DNA from: Streptomyces roseofulvus
GTDB lineage: Bacteria > Actinomycetota > Actinomycetes > Streptomycetales > Streptomycetaceae
DNA: 64,000 bases
Reading direction: 5' to 3'
Assembly: GCF_039534915.1 (NCBI RefSeq)
Contig: NZ_BAAAWE010000001.1
Location: forward strand, 1,488,001-1,552,000
The translations under genes and the position numbers were made by a program. Positions 24,420 to 31,654 of the stretch are shown here, piece after piece (position 1 is the first letter of the stretch; each line of letters opens with the position of its first letter). The notes beneath the pieces were generated by a model that was given only the letters and a program-made list of their open reading frames with translations, searched no databases and had not been told where the DNA came from.

Positions 24420-25316
24420 TCAGCAGGCGCCGGGGCGGTGCTCGTGGGGGCCGGGGGCGAGGAGGAAGCCGGCGCGGTGGTCGACGCCGTGCTCGGGGGG
24501 AAGGGGTTCGCCGGTGCGGGCGTCGGTGCAGTAGGCGGCGAAGACCTCGGCCTCGGTGAGGGGGCTGAGGGTGCCGTCGGCGAGGCGCCAGCCGTGGAGC
24601 CGGTCGGGGCGGCCGGGGCGGGTGGCGCGCAGGACGAGTCCGCCCGGGGAGGCGAGGACGATGCCGGCGGCGAGGACGGCGGCGAACTCGGTGGCCGCGG
24701 TGGGGTCGTGGTGGCTGGTGCCGTGCTCGTCGCGGGTGGTGTGGAGGACCGCGAGCAGCTGGTCGTCGGCGGCGGGGACGCTGCAGACGAGGTGGTGCGT
24801 GCCCGTGCCCGCGCCGTCGAGGAGGTCGAGGAGCAGACGGGTGGCGCGGTCGAAGGCGTCGCGGCCGAGGTCCACGCCGCACTCGGGGCAGTCTCCGGCG
24901 GTGGCCAGGACGGTGGTGGCGTACTCCCAGGTGGCGCGGCGGACGGCGGTGTCGACGAGTTCGGGGAGGAGGACGGTGAGGGGCTGTCCGGTGTAGGTGA
25001 CCCGGGCGCCGGTGGTGGCCAGGTGGTCGGTGAAGCGGCAGCGGCTGGCGGGGTGGTCGGCGTCGAGGCCGGTCTCGGCGCAGTAGGAGGCGTATTCGTC
25101 GGGGTCGAAGAGGGCGACGGTGGTGTGGGTGCCTTGGCGGGCGAGGGATTTGAGGAGGCCTTCGACCTCCTTGAGGTAGGTGGTGTGGTCGTCGAAGGCG
25201 AAGGTGCGGTACCGGCGCATGGCCGCGAAGTCCTGTTCGTCGGCGAGGAGGCCGACGGTGCTGGGGATCTCGCGGCGCAGGGCGCGGCGGAGGCGGTTCG
25301 TGGTGGTGGTCGTCAT
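24420..25316 (-). CDS. hypothetical protein with CPEC motif
   Basis: 298 residues, soluble, no domain recognised. It starts MTTTTTNRLRRALRREIPST. Notable segments are FAFDDHTTYLKEVEGLLKSL, HTTVALFDPDEYASYC, and a CPEC at about residue 142-145. The C-terminal half has GLVLRATRPGRPDRLHGWRL and a His/Pro-rich end. No signal peptide. The ATG at 25316 follows a purine-rich GGGGGAG. It lies 38 bases downstream of the MFS gene on the same strand and could be co-transcribed. I do not recognise the family; proteins like this are common in Streptomyces. Confidence 0.75.
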   Translation of the reverse strand: MTTTTTNRLRRALRREIPSTVGLLADEQDFAAMRRYRTFAFDDHTTYLKEVEGLLKSLARQGTHTTVALFDPDEYASYCAETGLDADHPASRCRFTDHLATTGARVTYTGQPLTVLLPELVDTAVRRATWEYATTVLATAGDCPECGVDLGRDAFDRATRLLLDLLDGAGTGTHHLVCSVPAADDQLLAVLHTTRDEHGTSHHDPTAATEFAAVLAAGIVLASPGGLVLRATRPGRPDRLHGWRLADGTLSPLTEAEVFAAYCTDARTGEPLPPEHGVDHRAGFLLAPGPHEHRPGAC

Positions 25317-25354
25317 GGCTCCCCCTTCGGGTGTGGTGCGCCGATCACGGGCGA

Positions 25355-26635
25355 TCAGTGCTCACTCACCGTAACCGTCGCCACTGACAGTGACGATCGG
25401 GCGGGGGTGACGCGGTCGCGGATGAGGCGGTGCTGGGTCGCGCCGGCGGCGACGAGGGCGAGGCCGAGCAGGGGCCAGGCGAGGGGTCCGGCGGTCATGA
25501 CGCCGGTGACGAGGAGGGGGCCGGCGAAGCGCTGCGTGGACTGGGCGAGGCCGTGGACTCCGAGGTAGGCGCCCTGGGCGTCGGCCGGGGCGAGGGCGAC
25601 GGAGAGTTCCCAGGAGGAGGTGGCGTGGAGGATCTCGGCGAAGGTGAGGGCGATGACGGCGACGGCGAGGGCGGCGACGGCGAGGGTGCGGCCACCGGCG
25701 GCGGAGACGGCGAGGGCGACGGTGCCGACGACGAAGAGGCCGGTGAGGGGGACGAGGAGGCGGCGGGCGGCGGGGGTGGTGGCGCCGAAGCGGGCGAGCG
25801 GGACCTGGAAGAGGACGACGAGGACGGTGTTGAGGACCAGGAGGAGCGGGGCGAGGCCGACGGGGGCGTCGGTGGCGTGGACGATCCAGAGGGGGATGGC
25901 GACCTGGAGGATCGTGTCGTCGAGGAAGAGGGCCGCGTCGGTGGCGGTGTAGCCGAGGAAGGTGCGGTCGCGCCATGGACTGGAGGCCTTGGGGCGGGGG
26001 GCGTCACCCGCGGTGGCGGCGACGCGGGAGGGGACGGGCGGTTCGGCGCAGCGCAGGGTGAGGGCGGCGATGGCGAGGTAGGAGAGGACGTTGCCGACCA
26101 GGAGCCAGGTGTACGCCTGGGTGGAGCCGGTGGCGAGGGCTGCGGCGGCCCCGACGCCTCCGATGGACCAGCCGAGGTTGACGGTGGTGCGCTGGATGGC
26201 CTGGTAGCGGACGCGTTCGGCGCCTGCCTGGCGGGCGGCGTAGAGCTTGATGAGGACGCTGCCCGCGCGGTCGGGGAGGGCTCCGAGTGCGGAGTACAGG
26301 GTGAGGAGGAGGAAGTGGTCGGTGGTGAGGAGGGCGAGGAGGGTGGCGCCGCGCATGAGTTGGGTGGCGGCGATGACGCGGACGAGGGGGAAGCGGTCGG
26401 CGAGGAGGCCGGCGAGCGGGGCTCCGGCGACGCCGACGCCGCCGGAGACCGTCATGAGCAGACCGACCTGGGCGAGGCTCAGGCCGGAGACGTAGGTGAA
26501 GTAGAGGGCGGTACAGCCGGCCCAGAGGCCGGTGCCCGTCTTGTCGATGATGCTGACGACGAGCATGCGGCGGCCGTCGCGGCCTCCGGGTATGCGGTCG
26601 AGTGCGGTGCGGTGCCATGAGGACGGGCGGCTCAC
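25355..26635 (-). CDS. MFS transporter
   Basis: 426 residues with about 12 hydrophobic segments. The first loop contains GVGVAGAPLAGLLADRFPL, matching the major facilitator loop motif G-x-x-x-D-R. A central cytoplasmic loop (residues ~200-225, RVAATAGDAPRPKASSPWRD) divides the halves. Such proteins exchange small molecules across the inner membrane using the proton gradient; being divergent from a MocR regulator, it may be an exporter under its control. The substrate is unknown. The start is GTG at 26635 behind AAGGGGGAA. It shares a 47-base intergenic region with the regulator. Confidence 0.9.
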   Translation of the reverse strand: MSRPSSWHRTALDRIPGGRDGRRMLVVSIIDKTGTGLWAGCTALYFTYVSGLSLAQVGLLMTVSGGVGVAGAPLAGLLADRFPLVRVIAATQLMRGATLLALLTTDHFLLLTLYSALGALPDRAGSVLIKLYAARQAGAERVRYQAIQRTTVNLGWSIGGVGAAAALATGSTQAYTWLLVGNVLSYLAIAALTLRCAEPPVPSRVAATAGDAPRPKASSPWRDRTFLGYTATDAALFLDDTILQVAIPLWIVHATDAPVGLAPLLLVLNTVLVVLFQVPLARFGATTPAARRLLVPLTGLFVVGTVALAVSAAGGRTLAVAALAVAVIALTFAEILHATSSWELSVALAPADAQGAYLGVHGLAQSTQRFAGPLLVTGVMTAGPLAWPLLGLALVAAGATQHRLIRDRVTPARSSLSVATVTVSEH

Positions 26636-26646
26636 GTGGTTCCCCC

Positions 26647-26692
26647 TTGACGCGAGTTATGTATTGATACATAGTGTTGTACGTGGCAACAC
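26647..26692 (+). promoter_or_regulatory. MocR promoter with overlapping operator palindromes
   Basis: TTGACG (26647-26652) and CATAGT (26670-26675) are 17 bases apart. Transcription would start about 26682, one base before the GTG at 26683, so the mRNA is probably leaderless. Two inverted repeats overlap: TATGTAT-TG-ATACATA (26658-26673) in the promoter spacer, and GTGTTG-N7-CAACAC (26674-26692) across the start. Both are candidate operators for the MocR protein and for the divergent MFS gene. Confidence 0.6.
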
Positions 26693-28002
26693 AATATTCG
26701 ATCCAGGGAACGACGGCCAAGGGGATTGCCTCGTCCGTCGAGCGCGGCGTGGCCGAGGGCGAGCTCGCGCCGGGCGACGCCCTGCCTCCCGTACGGAAGC
26801 TGGCGGACGATCTGGGGGTCAGTCCGGGCACAGTGGCGACCGCCTACAAGGAGCTGCGCGGGCGCGGGCTCGTCGTGACCCGCGGCCGGGGCGGGACGGT
26901 GGTGGCGGAGGCGCCCTCGGTGGCGTCCCGTCGCCCTCCCCGGATGCCGGAGGGTCTGACGGACCTGGCGAGCGGTCTGCCCGATCCCGCTTTCCTGCCG
27001 GTGCTCCACCCGCCCGGTGAGGTGCGGCCGGTCTACGGCTCGCACCGGGCCGCGCCGCGGCTCGCCGCCCTGGAGGAGCTGACCCGGGCGTGGTTCCGGC
27101 GGGACGGGGTGCCCGCGGAGCGGGTGACCTTCGCGCACGGGGCGCTCGACTGCATCGCCCGGCTCCTCTCGGTGGAGCTGCGGCCCGGTGACGCCGTGGC
27201 CGTCGAGGACCCCGGTTTCCACCACCTGCTGGACCTGGTGCCCGCGCTGGGGCTGCGGATGGTGCCGGTCGCCGTCGACCCTGCCGGGATCACGCCGGAC
27301 GGGCTGCGGGCGGCGCTGCGGGCCGGGGTGCGGGCGGTCGTCTTCAGTCCCCGCGCGCAGTGCCCCACGGGTGCCTCGCTCACGCCGGAGCGGCGGGACG
27401 AACTGGGGTCGCTGCTCCGGGAGTTCCCCGAGGTCCTCGTGATCGAGGACGACTACCTCGCCGAGCTCGACGCTCCCCCGGCCCCCACCGTGGCCGCGCT
27501 CGGCCCGGCCCGCTGGGCGCAGGTGCGCACGGTGTCGAAGCGGTTGGGCGTGGACCTGCGGTGGGCCGGACTCACCGGTGACGCGGTGACGCTCGCCCGG
27601 CACGACGGCCGGATGCTGATGACCTCCGGCTGGGTCAGCCATGTGCTCCAGGAGATCGTGGTCCGGCTGTTCTCCGATCCGGAGGTGGCACGACTCGTGG
27701 CGCGGGGGGAGGTCGCGTACGCGGAACGGCGGCGGGCGCTGGTCGACGCGCTCGGCGCCCGCGGGATCCGCGCGGTCGGGGCCACGGGGCTGAACGTGTG
27801 GGTGCCGGTCCGGGACGAGTCCGCGGTGGTCAACGGGCTGCGGACACACGGCTGGTGGGTGGCTGCGGGTGCCCGGTTCCGGATCGACGCGCCGCCCGCC
27901 GTACGGATCACCGCGTCCACGCTGCTGCCGGACGCGGCGGATCGGCTGGCGGCGGACTTCGCGCGCGTGCTCGGGGACGCGCAGGCGACGTACGGGGGGT
28001 GA
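26683..28002 (+). CDS. MocR-type GntR regulator with aminotransferase-like domain
   Basis: 439 residues. The N-terminal ~75 residues are a GntR winged helix (APGDALPPVRKLADDLGVSP, GTVATAYKELRGRGLVVTRG). The rest is a fold-type I aminotransferase-like domain with the PLP lysine in RTVSKRLGVDLRWAG (Lys286). MocR regulators bind pyridoxal phosphate or its adducts and often control adjacent genes for vitamin B6, amino acids or transport. The start is set at GTG 26683 because a promoter would make a leaderless mRNA there; a GTG at 26674 is also in frame. It is divergent from the MFS gene, its likely target. Confidence 0.9.
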   Translation: MATQYSIQGTTAKGIASSVERGVAEGELAPGDALPPVRKLADDLGVSPGTVATAYKELRGRGLVVTRGRGGTVVAEAPSVASRRPPRMPEGLTDLASGLPDPAFLPVLHPPGEVRPVYGSHRAAPRLAALEELTRAWFRRDGVPAERVTFAHGALDCIARLLSVELRPGDAVAVEDPGFHHLLDLVPALGLRMVPVAVDPAGITPDGLRAALRAGVRAVVFSPRAQCPTGASLTPERRDELGSLLREFPEVLVIEDDYLAELDAPPAPTVAALGPARWAQVRTVSKRLGVDLRWAGLTGDAVTLARHDGRMLMTSGWVSHVLQEIVVRLFSDPEVARLVARGEVAYAERRRALVDALGARGIRAVGATGLNVWVPVRDESAVVNGLRTHGWWVAAGARFRIDAPPAVRITASTLLPDAADRLAADFARVLGDAQATYGG

Positions 28003-28008
28003 GGCGGC

Positions 28009-28054
28009 GTGAGCCCGCCGCCCGGGCCGGGGTGCGGCCGGGCGGCGGGCTCAC
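28009..28054. terminator. strong bidirectional terminator
   Basis: A perfect 17-base-pair stem (GTGAGCCCGCCGCCCGG / CCGGGCGGCGGGCTCAC) with a 12-base loop, 7 bases after the MocR stop and before the stop of the convergent secreted-protein gene. Confidence 0.85.
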
Positions 28055-28074
28055 GCGCGCGTGGGCGGGTGGTG

Positions 28075-29718
28075 TCAGCGGGTGCGGTAGGCGTGGCCGA
28101 GGGTCTGGTCGAGGGTGTTGCCGGCCGTGTCGGTGAGCTCGGCGCGGAACGAGACCGTGCCTCCCGGTGCGGGGTTGCGGATCACGACGGCGCCGTCCGT
28201 GACCGGGGCGTCGGTCCAGGTGGTGCCCCCGTCGACGGAGACCCGGACGCGCAGGGAGCGCAGACCCCGGCCGGCGGCGGGGCCCTGGACGGTGACCGGG
28301 ACACGGTAGTCGGTGCCGGCGGGGGCGGTGCCGTCGAGGGCGAGCGGCGGGGTGAAGCGGACGACGCTCAGCGGAAGCGCGGTCGGGGTGGCGGTCGCGG
28401 CGGAGTCGAAGCCCCAGACGGCGGTGGTGCGCCCCGCGCGCGTGCCGGAGCCGTGCAGGGCGGTGGCGGTGAGGCGGTATCGGGCCCGGTCGGGGCTGGC
28501 GAGCGGGAAGGAGGCGCGGCCGGGGGCGCCCCGGTCGGTGCCGACGAGGACGCCGTCCCGGTGGAGGGTGGTGGCGGCCGAGCGGAAGACCGGGTCGGAG
28601 GGGGCGTGTCCGTCGCCGTCGGCGAGCAGCGGCAGGTCGAGGGTGAGCCGGTCGCCGTCGCGGACGCCGGCGGGCGGGGCGTCGGGGGCCTGGTCGAGGG
28701 CCGGGCCGAGCACGGCGTTGTCGAAGGTGTGGGTGAGGGTGGCGCCCGCGCGGACCGGGAGGTCCTGGGCCTCGTACAGGTTGGGCGGCGCCTCGGGAGT
28801 GCCGGGTGTCATGTAGACGAGGTCCCAGGAGCCGCGTTCGGGGGTGACGTGGAAGGTCGCGGTGCCGGTGCGGGCGAGCTCGGTGCTGAGGCTGACGGTG
28901 GTGCCGTAGGACGGCTGGATCCCGGCGGAGCCGAAGCCGCCGGCGCCGTCCCGGTCGGCCGCGCGGGCCTCGACGGTGGCCAGGTCGCCGGCGGCGGGCC
29001 TGCGGACGAAACCGGTGAGGGCGCGGCCGGAGGTGAAGCGGTAGCCGAGGCCGTAGTCGGCGCGCTCGCCGATCCAGTAGCCGTCGAACGTGGCCGTCAC
29101 GGAGCCGGGTTCGGCGGCGGGCCCGAGGTGGGCCACGCGCAACCCGGCCGCGGAGGACATCAGGTTCGTGGAGCGGGTCTGTCCGTCGTGGCTGACCTCG
29201 ACGAACGACATCGCGTGCCGGGGCTCGGCGCCGGCCTCGGGCGGGCGCACGTCGACCGGGGACGTCGTGCGGGCGTCGACGGTGACGGTGGTGTCGCGGT
29301 CGAGGTCGAGGCGGGGCTGGACGAGCCAGTCGGTACCCGCGCCCTTGTACAGGGGGTACACCTCCGAGTCGAGGAGGTAACGGCCCTTCGGCAGGCGGAG
29401 CGTGACGGTGCCGGAGGGGTCGTGGACGTTCTCCTCGACGTCCTGGCCCGGGCCGGAGACGCCGGTCAGGTGGGTCGCGTAGGCGGAGGCCGCGGCCCCC
29501 GTGCGGTCCAGGTGGCGGATGGTCAGGGTGACCGTCCCGTCCTGGCCCGCTGAGGCCGCGGCGAGGGGCGGGACGGTGAGGGCCGTGGCGGTGACGGCGG
29601 TGGCGAGGGCGAGAGCCCGGAGGGTGGGTCGGAGGGTGGGTCGGATCCTGGATCCGGTGTTCTGGATCCTGGATCCAGTGGCTCGGACAGGGGATCCGGT
29701 CGTCGCTGTTCCGTTCAT
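28075..29718 (-). CDS. secreted protein resembling the C-terminal part of Streptomyces S8 peptidases
   Basis: 547 residues. A long basic N-region, a hydrophobic stretch (ALALATAVTATALTVPPLAA) and an Ala-x-Ala site make a signal peptide near residue 55. The mature part is beta-rich: TVTLTIRHLDRTGAAASAYA, TVTLRLPKGRYLLDSEVY and a C-terminal bacterial Ig-like region (SLRVRVSVDGGTTWTDAPVT). I recall similar segments after the catalytic domain of large secreted subtilases, but no protease triad is here. The ATG at 29718 lies 12 bases after a -10-like CCAGT of an ECF-type promoter and has no ribosome site, so it is probably leaderless. It is divergent from the sigma factor gene and is its likely target. 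Function unknown. Confidence 0.8.
   Translation of the reverse strand: MNGTATTGSPVRATGSRIQNTGSRIRPTLRPTLRALALATAVTATALTVPPLAAASAGQDGTVTLTIRHLDRTGAAASAYATHLTGVSGPGQDVEENVHDPSGTVTLRLPKGRYLLDSEVYPLYKGAGTDWLVQPRLDLDRDTTVTVDARTTSPVDVRPPEAGAEPRHAMSFVEVSHDGQTRSTNLMSSAAGLRVAHLGPAAEPGSVTATFDGYWIGERADYGLGYRFTSGRALTGFVRRPAAGDLATVEARAADRDGAGGFGSAGIQPSYGTTVSLSTELARTGTATFHVTPERGSWDLVYMTPGTPEAPPNLYEAQDLPVRAGATLTHTFDNAVLGPALDQAPDAPPAGVRDGDRLTLDLPLLADGDGHAPSDPVFRSAATTLHRDGVLVGTDRGAPGRASFPLASPDRARYRLTATALHGSGTRAGRTTAVWGFDSAATATPTALPLSVVRFTPPLALDGTAPAGTDYRVPVTVQGPAAGRGLRSLRVRVSVDGGTTWTDAPVTDGAVVIRNPAPGGTVSFRAELTDTAGNTLDQTLGHAYRTR
29619..29676. repeat. short direct repeats in the signal-peptide coding region
   Basis: GGAGGGTGGGTC occurs twice in tandem (29619-29642), and GGATCCTGGATCC occurs twice with a 21-base period (29643-29655 and 29664-29676). 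They encode the repeats TGSRI and RPTL in the basic N-region of the secreted protein, so they probably arose by slippage. Confidence 0.85.
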
Positions 29719-29758
29719 GCAGGGAACTGGGCGCGAAGCGGCCGGAGTTCCCGTGACC
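29719..29758 (-). promoter_or_regulatory. ECF-type promoter of the secreted-protein gene
   Basis: On the minus strand GGTCACGGGAAC (29747-29758), 16 bases, then CCAGTTCCCTGC (29719-29730) directly followed by the ATG at 29718. The -35-like GGGAAC fits ECF sigma promoters. It is the mirror image of the promoter at 29801-29840 with identical spacing. Confidence 0.7.
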
Positions 29759-29800
29759 TGGGCCACAGTGGCGGGCGGGGCGGGGCGCCGGTGTGGCGCG

Positions 29801-29840
29801 GGTCACGGGAACCCGGGCGAACCGGCGGCCAGTACCCGGT
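29801..29840 (+). promoter_or_regulatory. ECF-type promoter of the sigma factor operon
   Basis: GGTCACGGGAAC (29801-29812), 16 bases, then CCAGTACCCGGT (29829-29840) directly followed by GTG at 29841. The sequence and spacing match the divergent promoter, suggesting autoregulation by the adjacent ECF sigma factor. The transcript would start near the GTG, so the mRNA is probably leaderless. Confidence 0.7.
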
Positions 29841-30572
29841 GTGGAACCAGAGATGAGAGAACGTTTCCGGGCCGGGGATCCCTCGGCGCTCGGTGACGCG
29901 TACGACGCGCACGCACGCGTGCTGTTCCAGTACGCGTACCGCATGTGCGGCGACCGTGCCGCGGCCGAGGACGTCGTGTCCGCGACCTTCCTGGAGGCAT
30001 GGCGCTGCCGGGGCAAGGTCCACGCGGACGGCGGGAGCCTGCGGCCGTGGCTGCTCGGGATCGCGACCAACGTCCTGCGCGGGGCCGCGCGGGAGGCGCG
30101 GCGGCGCGACGCGGCGCTGGCGCGGATGCCCGACAGCGGGGTGCTGCCGGACTTCAGCGACGCGGTGGCCTCACGGCTCGCCGACGAGGAACGGCTCCGG
30201 GCCGCGCGGGTGGCCCTCGGCCGGCTCCGGCGCCGGGAGCGGGAGGTCTTCGGGCTCGTCGTGTGGGCCGGCCTCGACTACGCCACGGCGGGCGAGGCGC
30301 TGGGCATCCCCGTCGGCACCGTGCGGTCCCGGCTCTCGCGGGCCCGGGAGCGGCTGCGGACGCTCGCGGAGGCGGAGCTGCGTTCCGGGCGGCGCGGGCG
30401 CGGCCGGCGGGCCGGCGACCGCGCCTCCGGAACCCCCGACGCCGGCCCCCCGCCCGGCCGCGCGCCCGCCCCCGAACCCCACTCCCCCGCCGGCTCGGCC
30501 GGCGCCGCCGTGCCCGTGCGACCGGGCCGCACCGTCCTCGTCCCCCGAACCTCACCGGAGGAGCCGGCATGA
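29841..30572 (+). CDS. ECF-type RNA polymerase sigma factor
   Basis: 243 residues. Region 2 reads ALGDAYDAHARVLFQYAYRM followed by AAAEDVVSATFLEAW; region 4 reads LGRLRRREREVFGLVVWAGL and GEALGIPVGTVRSRLSRARE. The C-terminal ~60 residues are Pro/Arg-rich and unlike standard ECF factors (an extension). It directs RNA polymerase to a small set of promoters. GTG at 29841 is preferred because the promoter places the transcript start there; ATG at 29853 is the alternative. Its stop overlaps the start of the CU044_5270 gene by 4 bases (ATGA). A classical anti-sigma factor is absent; the downstream membrane protein may take that role. Confidence 0.92.
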   Translation: MEPEMRERFRAGDPSALGDAYDAHARVLFQYAYRMCGDRAAAEDVVSATFLEAWRCRGKVHADGGSLRPWLLGIATNVLRGAAREARRRDAALARMPDSGVLPDFSDAVASRLADEERLRAARVALGRLRRREREVFGLVVWAGLDYATAGEALGIPVGTVRSRLSRARERLRTLAEAELRSGRRGRGRRAGDRASGTPDAGPPPGRAPAPEPHSPAGSAGAAVPVRPGRTVLVPRTSPEEPA

Positions 30573-31606
30573 ACGCCATCGATCCCCGAACCCGTCCTCA
30601 GGACGCACTGCTCACCGAGCTGTCGGAGCTGCTGCCGCCGCCCCCGGTGCCGGAGTTCGCGCCGGAGCGGCAGCGGGAGCTGCGGCGGACGCTGATGGCG
30701 TCGGCGCGGCCCGCGCGACCGGCGGTGGGGTGGACCCGGAGGGCCGTGCGGTTCGCCGTGCCCGCCGTGGTGTGCGGCATCGCGGCCGGCGCGGTGCTGG
30801 TGGCCGCGCCCTCGGAGCCGGAGCCGCGCGACGGGCGCCCGTCGGTGCGGGCGGAGGGCGCGTCCGCGGTGCTGTCGCGGGCCGCGCTCGCCGCCGCCTC
30901 CGCGCCGGCGCCGGACGCGCGGCCGGAGGAGTTCGTGTACGTGGAGAGCCTGGTGTCCCGGGCCGGGCGTCCCGCGGCCGGCGGGCCCGCGGTCGTGGAA
31001 CCCGCGCACCGGCGGCAGGTGTGGCTGTCGGCGGACGGCAGCCGGGCCGGGCTCGTACGGGAGGCGGGCTCCGCCGATCAGGAGCTGTCGCCCCGGCTGC
31101 CCGTGTACGAGCTGGAGCACCCGGGGGCCGAGCCGCGGCGGACGGTCCTGGAGCCGTCGGAGCCGTCGGTGACCGCTCCGACGCACGCCTTCGTGGCGGG
31201 GCTGCCGACGGACGCCGACGCGCTGCTGCGGCTGGTGCGGGAGCAGACCCGTACCGGCGGCGGGGACGCGGAGCAGCGGGCGTTCACGGCGATCGGGACG
31301 CTGCTGGCGGAGACCTGGGCGCCGCCGCAGGTGACGGCCGCGTTGTTCGAGGCGGCCGCGCGGATCCCCGGGGTCGTGGTGGTGCCGTCGGCGCGGGACG
31401 CGGCGGGCCGGGAGGGCGTGGCCGTGGCCCGTACCTCCGGCGGTGAGCGGACCCAGTGGGTCTTCGACCGGTCGACCTCGGCCTTCCTCGGGGAGCGGAC
31501 CGTGCTCGTCGCCGACTCGGAGGCGGGGCCGGCCGGGACGGTGCTGAGCGAGACGGCGGTGCTGACCAAGGCGGCGGTGGCGAAGGCCGGTCAGCTGCCC
31601 GGCTGA
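30569..31606 (+). CDS. CU044_5270 family protein, probable sigma-linked membrane protein
   Basis: 345 residues. A ~58-residue cytoplasmic N-terminus, one membrane segment (residues 60-80, AVRFAVPAVVCGIAAGAVLV) and a ~265-residue extracytoplasmic domain with EEFVYVESLVSRAGR and HRRQVWLSADGSRAG. This is the layout of CU044_5270 family proteins, which commonly follow ECF sigma genes in actinomycetes. It overlaps the sigma gene by 4 bases, so translation is coupled. It could sense an envelope signal or hold the sigma factor at the membrane, but no anti-sigma domain is visible. Membership is recalled from pattern, not searched. Confidence 0.85.
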   Translation: MNAIDPRTRPQDALLTELSELLPPPPVPEFAPERQRELRRTLMASARPARPAVGWTRRAVRFAVPAVVCGIAAGAVLVAAPSEPEPRDGRPSVRAEGASAVLSRAALAAASAPAPDARPEEFVYVESLVSRAGRPAAGGPAVVEPAHRRQVWLSADGSRAGLVREAGSADQELSPRLPVYELEHPGAEPRRTVLEPSEPSVTAPTHAFVAGLPTDADALLRLVREQTRTGGGDAEQRAFTAIGTLLAETWAPPQVTAALFEAAARIPGVVVVPSARDAAGREGVAVARTSGGERTQWVFDRSTSAFLGERTVLVADSEAGPAGTVLSETAVLTKAAVAKAGQLPG

Positions 31607-31620
31607 GCCGGTCCGTGGTG

Positions 31621-31648
31621 AAGGGGCGCCCCCGCGGGGGCGCCCCTT
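31621..31648. terminator. bidirectional terminator
   Basis: AAGGGGCGCCCC and GGGGCGCCCCTT form a perfect stem between the stops of the sigma operon (plus) and the acetoacetyl-CoA synthetase gene (minus), followed by a short T-run. Confidence 0.85.
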
Positions 31649-31654
31649 TCCGTG

